Below, piece after piece: positions 57,228-64,000 of a stretch of DNA of 64,000 nucleotides; position 1 is the stretch's first letter, and the number at the start of each line of letters is the position of its first letter. Made by a program: the position numbers and the translations under genes. This stretch comes from JAAEPI01 sp965212145 (GTDB taxonomy: Bacteria > Bacteroidota > Bacteroidia > Cytophagales > Cyclobacteriaceae): contig CBDBUY010000004.1 of NCBI GenBank assembly GCA_965212145.1, positions 496,001 to 560,000 on the forward strand, given 5' to 3'. Under the pieces are notes generated by a model. The model ran no database searches. It saw nothing but the letters and a program-made list of their open reading frames with translations, and was not told the DNA's origin.

Positions 57228-57674
57228 TTGAAAATCGAGGAAACCATACAAGGGATTGTTGAAGAGTTGATCGCAGATCGGGAGGATTTGTTTGTAGTGG
57301 AAGTTGCTTTGAAAGGCAACCAAGGCAATCAGCGATTGATGGTTTATTTGGATGGTGACAAGGGCGTGCAGATTGACAAGTGTGCAGAAGTGAGCAGAAG
57401 GCTTGGACACCATATTGAAGAACATAGCCTGATTGACAGCAAGTACATTTTGGAAGTTTCGTCGGCAGGCATGGGGAAGCCCTTGAAAGTCAAAAGACAG
57501 TATTTGAAAAACAAAGGCAGAGAATTAGAGATCACCTTGAAGAATGGTGAGACGAAAACCGGAATTCTAGACTCCTCGGATGAGGAAAAGTTGACATTAA
57601 GAAATGAAGACAAAAAGGAAACGATTCCTTTTACAGAAATAGAAAAATCAATAGTGTTAGTATCATTTAAGTAA
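57228..57674 (+). CDS. rimP: Ribosome maturation factor RimP
   Basis: This 148-residue protein helps mature the 30S subunit. The N-terminal domain has LFVVEVALKGNQGNQRLMVYLDGDKG and VQIDKCAEVSRRLGHHIEE. The YILEVSSAGMGKPLK block is the family hallmark, and the C-terminal SH3-like domain ends with PFTEIEKSIVLVSF. The start is TTG at 57228; no better-placed ATG exists. It is first in the rimP-nusA-infB operon and lies just beyond a leader terminator. Confidence 0.93.
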   Translation: MKIEETIQGIVEELIADREDLFVVEVALKGNQGNQRLMVYLDGDKGVQIDKCAEVSRRLGHHIEEHSLIDSKYILEVSSAGMGKPLKVKRQYLKNKGRELEITLKNGETKTGILDSSDEEKLTLRNEDKKETIPFTEIEKSIVLVSFK

Positions 57675-57675
57675 C

Positions 57676-58917
57676 ATGGAAAGTGCCATTTTAATCGATT
57701 CGTTTGCGGATTTCGCAAGAGGTAAAAACATAGATCGTCCTACGATGATCAGGATTTTGGAAGATGTTTTCAGAACCATGATCCGAAAGAAATTTGAGAC
57801 CGACGACAACTTTGATATCATTATCAACGCGGACAATGGTGACCTGGAGATTTGGAGATTCCGTGAAATCGTGGACGACAACTCTGAGGACATTTGGGAT
57901 CACGACAAGATCAGCTTGACGGATGCCAGGAAAATAGAACCGGATTTTGAGATTGGGGAAGAAGTAGCTGAGGAGATCAAACTAGAGGACTTTGGAAGAC
58001 GGGCTGTTTTGACAGCCAGACAAACATTGATGCAAAAAATCAATGACCTGGAGAAAGACATCCTTTTCGAGAAGTACAAGGATTTGGTTGGAGAGATTAT
58101 CAACGGGGAGGTTTATCAGACCTTGAGTCGAGAGATTTTATTGATCGATGCGGAAGGAAATGAGTTGAGCATCCCTCGGCACGAGCAAATCCCGAAAGAC
58201 CGATACAGAAAAGGGGATTCAGTTAGAGCTATCGTTCACTTGGTGGAGATGGTGAATGGGAATCCTAAAATCGTTCTTTCCAGAACTGCGCCTACATTCC
58301 TTGAGAGATTGTTCGAAAGTGAAGTGCCTGAGGTATATGATGGATTGATCACGATCAAAAAGGTGGTGAGAGAGCCGGGTGAGCGTGCCAAAGTGGCCGT
58401 GGAATCATACGATGACAGAATTGACCCGGTAGGTGCTTGTGTGGGGATGAAAGGATCTAGAATCCACTCCATCGTTCGAGAACTTCAGAATGAAAACATT
58501 GATGTGATCAACTTCACGGACAACATGGAGTTATATATCACGAGAGCTTTGAGCCCTGCGAAAATCCAGAGCATGAAGATCAATGAAGAGGAAAAAAGGG
58601 TGTCTGTGTTCTTAAAACCTGATCAGGTATCTTTGGCGATTGGAAAAGGCGGTCAGAACATCAAGTTGGCCAGCCGACTAGTGGGAATGGAAATTGACGT
58701 CTTCAGAGAACTGGACGAAAACGAGGAGGAAGATGTGGATCTGGATGAATTCACTGATGAAATAGAAGATTGGGTAATTGATGAATTGAAGCGCATCGGC
58801 TTGGATACGGCCAAGAGCGTATTGAAGTTGGGTAGAGAAGACATGATCCGTCGAACAGATTTGGAAGAAGAAACCATCGACGAAGTGATAGGTGTCTTGA
58901 GTAAAGAATTTGAGTAA
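57676..58917 (+). CDS. nusA: Transcription termination/antitermination protein NusA
   Basis: This 413-residue RNA polymerase-binding factor modulates pausing, termination and antitermination. Order of domains: NusA N-terminal (about 1-125), S1 (about 130-200), KH1 and KH2 (about 205-345, with GACVGMKGSRIHSIVRELQ and SLAIGKGGQNIKLASRL), and a short acidic C-terminal helical domain. It starts one base after the rimP stop. The leader terminator upstream of rimP makes autoregulation by NusA plausible, as inference. Confidence 0.96.
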   Translation: MESAILIDSFADFARGKNIDRPTMIRILEDVFRTMIRKKFETDDNFDIIINADNGDLEIWRFREIVDDNSEDIWDHDKISLTDARKIEPDFEIGEEVAEEIKLEDFGRRAVLTARQTLMQKINDLEKDILFEKYKDLVGEIINGEVYQTLSREILLIDAEGNELSIPRHEQIPKDRYRKGDSVRAIVHLVEMVNGNPKIVLSRTAPTFLERLFESEVPEVYDGLITIKKVVREPGERAKVAVESYDDRIDPVGACVGMKGSRIHSIVRELQNENIDVINFTDNMELYITRALSPAKIQSMKINEEEKRVSVFLKPDQVSLAIGKGGQNIKLASRLVGMEIDVFRELDENEEEDVDLDEFTDEIEDWVIDELKRIGLDTAKSVLKLGREDMIRRTDLEEETIDEVIGVLSKEFE

Positions 58918-58936
58918 AAAGAGCGAGTAGTATTAT

Positions 58937-61645
58937 ATGGCAGAAGGAGTACAAAGAATCAGCCAAGTAGCCCGTAAGCTAAATGTGGGTCGAAACACCA
59001 TTTTGGAGTTTCTGACTGAAAAAGGCTATGAGGTAGATAAAAGCCCGAACGCGAAAATCGATGCGGAGCAATATGACCTTTTGTCCAGAGAATTCGCTGA
59101 TTCGGCTCACGACAAAGAGGAAGCCTCCGGGTTAACCATTGGCACCAAGCCCGAAGATGTGGTCATCAAGAAAACCGGAGACAATAAAAAAGAACCGGAA
59201 GAGCGCATCCTCATCAAGGACAATGTAGAGCACGAGGAAAAGAAAGAGCCGGAAAAGGTCAGTGCCAAAACCAAATTGGAAGGCCCAAAAGTGGTCGGCA
59301 AAATAGACCTGGACGCTAAGCCAAAGAAGGAGGAAGAGCCCGAACCTGAAGCCAAGAAAGAAGAGCCTAAAAAAGAAGAGCCTAAAGAAGAGATTCAGGC
59401 GAAAGAGGAGCTTAAGGAGGAACCTAAGAAAGAAGAGGCCAGGGCTGAAGTCAAAGAAGAACCTAAGGAGGAGAAACCTAAAGCTGAAGAGAAACCGGCA
59501 GAGGAGAAAAAAGTAGGGAATGAGGTAATCAAAGCGAAAGCGGATTCGCTCAAAGGACTTTCGGTTGTTGGGAAAATTGAGCTGCCGAAAGAAAAATCTA
59601 AATCTAAGCCTGTTGCATCCTCTGATCAATCCAAGGATCGTAAGAAGCGACCAAGAAAACGTATTGCTCCGGCATCATCGAACATTGGACGACCGAAATC
59701 AGGTGATCAACGAGGCGGTGGAAGACGCAAAACGGAGGAACTCTCTGATAAGGAGATCCAGGATAAAATCAAGGCAACACTTGCCAAACTGAGTGGTGGA
59801 AAGCAAACCCCTCAGAGATCAAAGTATAGAAAAGACAAACGAACCGCCAAGGCTGAGGCCGAGGAGGAGAAGGAGCTGCAGGCACAGGAAGAATCAAAAA
59901 TCCTGAAGGTCACAGAGTTTATCTCTGCCAATGACCTTGCTTCCTTGATGGAAGTTTCAGTGAATGATGTGATCTCCGCGTGCATGAGCCTGGGAATGTT
60001 CGTTTCCATCAACCAAAGATTGGACGCAGAAACCATCACGGTCATTGCTGACGAATTTGGTTACGAGGTTCAATTCACCTCCGATGATGACGAAACCGAA
60101 GTTGTCGAAGTTGAAGATGTAGCAGAAGATCTTGAAGATCGTGCACCGATTGTAACCATCATGGGTCACGTGGATCACGGTAAAACATCCTTACTAGATT
60201 ACATCCGCGATGCGAAAGTAACGGCTGGTGAGGCCGGAGGAATTACCCAGCACATTGGAGCGTACGATGTGATGACAGAGAGTGGCAAACGAATTGCCTT
60301 CCTGGATACACCTGGTCACGAGGCATTTACAGCCATGCGTGCAAGGGGAGCCAAAATCACTGACGTTGTGATCATCGTGATTGCAGCTGATGATGCCGTG
60401 ATGCCTCAGACAAAAGAGGCGATCAATCACGCGCAAGTAGCCGGTGTGCCAATCGTTATTGCGATTAACAAAGTGGACAGGCCAAACTCCAATCCGGAAA
60501 AAATCAAGGAAGAGCTTTCAGCAATGAATATGCTCGTGGAAGATTGGGGAGGAAAATATCAGTGTCAGCACGTTTCCGCGAAAACCGGAGAGGGTATTGA
60601 CGAATTGTTAGACAAAGTATTACTGGAAGCCGAGCTTCTGGAATTGAAAGCAAATCCTGACAAACCAGCGGTTGGATCAGTGATCGAGGCGCAGCTTGAC
60701 AAAGGACGTGGATACGTAACCACTTTGATGGTTCAATCAGGAACCATGAAAATTGGTGACGTGGTGCTTGCCGGATCGAACTTCGGTCGGGTTAAGGCCA
60801 TGTACGATCACAGAGGAAACGACTTGAAAAAGGTCGGGCCATCTACTCCGGTATTGATGCTTGGATTGGACGGTGCACCGCAAGCGGGCGATAAGTTCAA
60901 TGTCATGGACTCTGATTCCGAGGCGAGAGAAATAGCGACCAAAAGAGGGCAAATCCTTCGTGAGCAGTCTATCAGAACCAAGAAACACATTACGCTGGAT
61001 GAAATTGGTCGTCGATTGGCGATTGGTAGCTTCAAGGAGCTTAACGTGATCGTAAAAGGTGACGTGGATGGTTCCGTCGAAGCACTTTCCGATTCACTTC
61101 AGAAGTTGTCGACGGACGAGGTTCAGGTGAATATCATCCACAAGGGTGTAGGTCAGATCTCCGAGTCTGACGTTCTTTTGGCATCTGCTTCCGATGCGGT
61201 AATTCTTGGTTTCCAGGTGAGACCTTCGGCCAATGCGAGGAAAATTGCCGAGACCGAGGAAATCGAAATCAGACTGTACTCCATCATTTACGATGCGATC
61301 AACGAGATCAAAGATGCGATGGAAGGCTTGCTAGAGCCAACAGAGGAAGAGGTGATCACTGGAAACATCGAAGTACGAGAAGTCTTCAAGATTTCTAAAG
61401 TTGGTACTGTGGCTGGATGTATGGTGACAGATGGCATTGTGAAGCGATCCAACAAGGTGAGACTCATCCGAGACGGTATCGTGACTTATGAAGGAGAGAT
61501 CAACCAACTGAAACGTTTCAAAGAAGACGTGCAAGAAGTCAAGAAAGGATATGAGTGCGGTATCAGCATCAAGAATTTCAATGACATCAAAGTTGGTGAC
61601 GTGATCGAAGGATTCGAAACACGAGAAGTGAAGAGAACACTTTAA
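58937..61645 (+). CDS. infB: Translation initiation factor IF-2
   Basis: This 902-residue GTPase brings initiator tRNA to the ribosome. A short IF2-N-type domain (about 1-50) is followed by a long Lys/Glu/Pro-rich low-complexity linker (about 55-330) and a second IF2-N domain. The GTPase has G1 GHVDHGKT near residue 410, DTPGHEAF and NKVDRPNS. Domains II-IV follow, ending with the tRNA-binding part. It closes the rimP-nusA-infB operon and is followed by a strong terminator. Confidence 0.97.
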   Translation: MAEGVQRISQVARKLNVGRNTILEFLTEKGYEVDKSPNAKIDAEQYDLLSREFADSAHDKEEASGLTIGTKPEDVVIKKTGDNKKEPEERILIKDNVEHEEKKEPEKVSAKTKLEGPKVVGKIDLDAKPKKEEEPEPEAKKEEPKKEEPKEEIQAKEELKEEPKKEEARAEVKEEPKEEKPKAEEKPAEEKKVGNEVIKAKADSLKGLSVVGKIELPKEKSKSKPVASSDQSKDRKKRPRKRIAPASSNIGRPKSGDQRGGGRRKTEELSDKEIQDKIKATLAKLSGGKQTPQRSKYRKDKRTAKAEAEEEKELQAQEESKILKVTEFISANDLASLMEVSVNDVISACMSLGMFVSINQRLDAETITVIADEFGYEVQFTSDDDETEVVEVEDVAEDLEDRAPIVTIMGHVDHGKTSLLDYIRDAKVTAGEAGGITQHIGAYDVMTESGKRIAFLDTPGHEAFTAMRARGAKITDVVIIVIAADDAVMPQTKEAINHAQVAGVPIVIAINKVDRPNSNPEKIKEELSAMNMLVEDWGGKYQCQHVSAKTGEGIDELLDKVLLEAELLELKANPDKPAVGSVIEAQLDKGRGYVTTLMVQSGTMKIGDVVLAGSNFGRVKAMYDHRGNDLKKVGPSTPVLMLGLDGAPQAGDKFNVMDSDSEAREIATKRGQILREQSIRTKKHITLDEIGRRLAIGSFKELNVIVKGDVDGSVEALSDSLQKLSTDEVQVNIIHKGVGQISESDVLLASASDAVILGFQVRPSANARKIAETEEIEIRLYSIIYDAINEIKDAMEGLLEPTEEEVITGNIEVREVFKISKVGTVAGCMVTDGIVKRSNKVRLIRDGIVTYEGEINQLKRFKEDVQEVKKGYECGISIKNFNDIKVGDVIEGFETREVKRTL

Positions 61646-61665
61646 GACATAAACTCAACAAAGTA

Positions 61666-61691
61666 AAAAGGCTACCCGAGGGTAGCCTTTT
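61666..61691 (+). terminator. Intrinsic terminator after infB, bidirectional
   Basis: AAAAGGCTACC pairs with GGTAGCCTTTT around a CGAG loop, followed by more T. A-run and T-run on both sides mean it can also end the convergent transcript of the beta-barrel gene. Confidence 0.9.
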
Positions 61692-61719
61692 TTGGTCGGT
61701 TAGGTATCAATATCTATTA

Positions 61720-62244
61720 TCACCAAGGACCTATTCGCGCCCCAAGGGAAAATTGAACAAAGCTCAAATTACCTGCAGAATGATATGATGCTCCCAAATT
61801 GAATCTCCCAAGGAAAACACCGGCTCGGCCCATGAATCCAAATTCGCTTACTGTCTCAGATTCCTGAACATTACCAAAATCGTCCACAGTGGCCGCCTTG
61901 ATGCTGTATACTCCCATTCCTCCACCTGCATATGGTGTCACCTTAGAATCTAAAATTCTATAAGTGGCTGTTCCTACAACAGGAACAATTCCAGCAGCAT
62001 CCACGTCTGAAGAATTCCCACTAAGATCACCCCCTGCAAACGCCAAAGCCCCTACGTAAAGTCCTACGGCCAGCTTGTCGCTTAAAACCACGCGTGGCTC
62101 CAATGCAAACCCGACTCCAAGATCATACGTCTCCGCAAAATCTCCGGAAGGTGATTGAAAACTTGGTCCAAGCTCCACATGAAATTGCGCTTGAGAAGCA
62201 TATGTAATGCCTAGAACCATCAATGACAATAATATTTTCTTCAT
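61720..62244 (-). CDS. Small outer-membrane beta-barrel protein
   Basis: This 174-residue protein has a signal peptide (cut near YASQAQ) and alternating hydrophobic strands with Gly/aromatic ends, finishing with NLSFVQFSLGARIGPW, as in the eight-strand OmpX/OmpW-like barrels. It is probably an outer-membrane protein of unknown cargo. An inverted repeat ATACCC-N6-GGGTAT lies 52-69 bases upstream of the ATG, with a -7-like TACCTTGG between. Confidence 0.75.
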   Translation of the reverse strand: MKKILLSLMVLGITYASQAQFHVELGPSFQSPSGDFAETYDLGVGFALEPRVVLSDKLAVGLYVGALAFAGGDLSGNSSDVDAAGIVPVVGTATYRILDSKVTPYAGGGMGVYSIKAATVDDFGNVQESETVSEFGFMGRAGVFLGRFNLGASYHSAGNLSFVQFSLGARIGPW

Positions 62245-62295
62245 AATGTGTTGATTTGATTTCGACCAAGGTAGAAAAAATAGTGGAGCCTATTC

Positions 62296-62313
62296 ATACC
62301 CTGAAGCGGGTAT
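62296..62313 (-). promoter_or_regulatory. Candidate operator upstream of the beta-barrel gene
   Basis: ATACCC-N6-GGGTAT is a perfect 6-base inverted repeat, 52-69 bases before the ATG at 62244, in the same relative position as the sites at 29275 and 51267. A weak hairpin terminator for the upstream GroES-like gene is the alternative reading. Confidence 0.4.
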
Positions 62314-62325
62314 TTATGCACAGTG

Positions 62326-62712
62326 TTAATCGAATAAATCCTCTTCGCGCTCCAGCATGAGCACTGCAGACTGAGGCACAATGTAGTATTTATCCCCGCC
62401 TACTAAGACCTCAATGGCGCCTTTTTGCAGGAAAACAGCCAAGTCTCCCTCCTTAGCCTGCAGCGGAATATACTTGATGGGCTCACTGTCTGGTTTCCAT
62501 GCATCGTCCTCATCAGTGGGCAATGGAATGGGATATCCCGGCCCAGCTTTGACGATATAGCCGCTCTGAATCTTCTCCTTTTCCCGAACGCCCGGTGGTA
62601 GAAAAATCCCGCTATCGGTTTTCTCAGATTCTTTCTTGGGCTTGATCAACAGCCGATCACCCACCACAATCAATTTCTTCAGCTTGTTATCAGCCGTCAA
62701 TTCTGAATTCAT
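62326..62712 (-). CDS. GroES-like protein not linked to groEL
   Basis: This 128-residue protein has the GroES/Cpn10 fold. LIVVGDRLLIKPKKE starts the barrel, EKTDSGIFLPPG and the charged GVREKEKIQSG sit at the mobile loop, and GDLAVFLQKGAIEVLVGGDKYYIV ends the domain. It is longer than the usual 97 residues because of an insert of about 20 residues (PTDEDDAWKPDSEPIKYI region) and N- and C-terminal extensions. No groEL is adjacent; it follows rmuC by 11 bases. It may be a paralogue with another role. Confidence 0.85.
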   Translation of the reverse strand: MNSELTADNKLKKLIVVGDRLLIKPKKESEKTDSGIFLPPGVREKEKIQSGYIVKAGPGYPIPLPTDEDDAWKPDSEPIKYIPLQAKEGDLAVFLQKGAIEVLVGGDKYYIVPQSAVLMLEREEDLFD

Positions 62713-62723
62713 GTTTTAATGTA

Positions 62724-64000
62724 TCAAAAAAGTGAATCAGGTTCAGATCCTGGCCTGGATGTTTCGGGGAGCTCTTCCGGCTCCTCCTCACGTTTATCGG
62801 CTCCTGCACGCGCCAAAAGATTGCTGTCCAATTTCTTGTTGGCCTTGGCGCCCAGTTCCTTCAAACGCTCAGTTTTTCGGATCAAATTGTCTCGACCAGA
62901 AACGAGCTTGTTCATGGCATCCGAGTATTGCGACTTGGACTTATCCAAGGAACGCCCAACCTCCATCAAATCATCTACGAACGCCTTGAACTTGTCGTAA
63001 AGCGCACCTCCCTGGCGGGCAATTTCCAGTGCATTCTGATTTTGGTATTCGTGCTTCCAGATGCTGGCCACCGTACGAAGCGTGGCGATCAGCGTGGCAG
63101 GACTGACGATGATGATGCTCTTTTCATGGGCCTGATTGTACAACTCTCCGCCGTGCTGCACGATCAGCGAGAAGGCAGACTCGATGGGCACGAACATCAG
63201 GACGTAATCCAAATTTCCACCATCAAACAGCTGATGGTAGTTCTTCTCAGAAAGTCCCTTGATATGTGCCTTGACAGAAATCAGGTAATTCTTCAGGTGC
63301 TCAGCTTGCTCATCCGGGTTGGTGGCGTTCATGTACTTCTCGAAAGCCACGAGCGACACCTTCGCATCGATGATTAAGTTCTTGTTTTCCGGCAGCTTGA
63401 TGATCACATCCGGGCGTAAGCGTCTGCCCTGCTCAGAGAAATGCGTCTCCTGCGTGTAATACTCTCGGCCTTTTTCCAGCCCAGATTTCTCGAGGATACT
63501 TTCCAGGATCACTTCGCCCCAGTTACCCTGTGCGCGAATGTCGCCTTTCAGGGCGTTGGTCAGGTTCTCGGCCTCCTCGGTCATCTTCTGGTTCAGCTCC
63601 CGTAAAGCAATGATCTGCTCGCGGAGCGCACTGTTTCTGGCCACACTGTCCTTGCTGCTCTGCTCCACTTTCTGCTCAAATAGGTTCAGTTTCTCTCCGA
63701 GTGGTTTCAGCAAATCCGACAGGTTCTCTTTATTCTGATCGGTAAATTTTTGTGTTTTTTCCTCAAAAATTTCATTCGCCAGATTCTTGAATTCCGCGGT
63801 GAATCGCAGCTGGAGATCACTGAACTCGTTCTTTTGTTCAGAGAGCCTTTTCTCCAGGTTGACGAAGTTGGCCTTCAACTCAGCGTTCTGGTTGTTGAGG
63901 ATGAGGACTTTCTCGCGCTCGGCTCGCAGTTCCTGATTGACGGACTGGAGGTCATCTGCCAGCTTGGTACTCCGCTCGATTTCCAGCTGGAGCTGGACTT
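62724..64000 (-). CDS. rmuC: DNA recombination protein RmuC (5' end outside window)
   Basis: The gene runs off the right edge. At least 425 residues are present, with a long coiled coil at the N-terminal end and the RmuC nuclease-like domain after it (DIRAQGNWGEVILESILEKSG, RLRPDVIIKLPENKNLIIDAKVSL, YVLMFVPIESAF). RmuC-family proteins limit recombination between inverted repeats and are related to PD-(D/E)XK nucleases. A TTG at 63878 is internal, because the frame is still open and coiled-coil-like to base 64000. It is followed by the GroES-like gene. Confidence 0.93.
   Translation of the reverse strand, partial: VQLQLEIERSTKLADDLQSVNQELRAEREKVLILNNQNAELKANFVNLEKRLSEQKNEFSDLQLRFTAEFKNLANEIFEEKTQKFTDQNKENLSDLLKPLGEKLNLFEQKVEQSSKDSVARNSALREQIIALRELNQKMTEEAENLTNALKGDIRAQGNWGEVILESILEKSGLEKGREYYTQETHFSEQGRRLRPDVIIKLPENKNLIIDAKVSLVAFEKYMNATNPDEQAEHLKNYLISVKAHIKGLSEKNYHQLFDGGNLDYVLMFVPIESAFSLIVQHGGELYNQAHEKSIIIVSPATLIATLRTVASIWKHEYQNQNALEIARQGGALYDKFKAFVDDLMEVGRSLDKSKSQYSDAMNKLVSGRDNLIRKTERLKELGAKANKKLDSNLLARAGADKREEEPEELPETSRPGSEPDSLF

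Noticed and set aside
62724..63878. TTG at 63878 as the rmuC start
   Set aside because: The frame stays open with coiled-coil sequence to the window edge, so the true start lies beyond base 64000.
1..64000. CRISPR arrays, defence systems, prophage or IS transposases
   Set aside because: I saw no regularly spaced direct repeats, Cas proteins, integrases, transposases or phage structural proteins. The only mobile-looking DNA is the REP-like repeats and the AT-rich island.

Overview
The window is chromosomal DNA of a member of the Bacteroidota, most likely an aerobic marine-type Cytophagales (Flammeovirgaceae-like). The evidence is the set of Bacteroidota-specific families (WbqC-like protein, DUF5522, a DksA-like protein without its zinc cysteines, an HdrD/E-like Fe-S pair), a PorE-like OmpA protein plus a secreted protein with a type IX secretion C-terminal signal, promoters of the TTTG-N19-TAnnTTTG type, weak Shine-Dalgarno signals and several TTG starts. 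Most of the window is dense housekeeping sequence; an accessory stretch lies at about 28-41 kb.

Layout. 0-7 kb: kdsC, a lipoprotein, a hotdog thioesterase with mltG, divergent yrdC-wbqC, then clpC and birA. 7-13 kb: rsfS, ftsH-lpxH-propeller-hydrolase (overlapping genes), a histidine phosphatase and a DinB-like protein. 13-17 kb: pseudouridine synthase-scpB-dksA-like operon, a PLP decarboxylase and tRNA-Phe. 17-23 kb: membrane Fe-S oxidoreductase pair, a conserved unknown, PorE-like protein, purM and DUF456. 23-28 kb: yraN, then lipB-unknown-exonuclease-rnr. 28-40 kb: NarL-type regulator with a TPR kinase, a 7TM kinase behind rocD, REP-like palindromic repeats, and an AT-rich island with an orphan membrane protein and a secreted trypsin-like protease. 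40-47 kb: WG-repeat protein and a tightly coupled LysM/SGNH/SGNH/MBOAT operon. 47-54.5 kb: a 1430-residue BspA/LRR surface protein and a TPR-LuxR regulator coupled to an orphan TRAP permease pair. 54.5-64 kb: rlmN, cysS, rimP-nusA-infB, an outer-membrane barrel, a GroES-like protein and a 5'-truncated rmuC.

Main points of interest. (1) The four-gene operon at 41.1-46.8 kb looks like an envelope O-acylation system. It carries a LysM subunit whose lytic-transglycosylase domain has lost its catalytic Glu and the later Tyr-Asn pair, so it may be a peptidoglycan-binding pseudoenzyme. (2) A perfect Bacteroidota promoter, then a complete intrinsic terminator, then a TTG-initiated rimP suggest attenuation of the rimP-nusA-infB operon, whose product NusA is itself a termination factor. 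(3) An ACCC/GGGT inverted repeat sits at nearly the same distance upstream of three envelope-protein genes and may be an operator. (4) 81-bp palindromic REP-like elements flank the AT-rich island. All assignments come from reading the sequence and translations; no database search was run.
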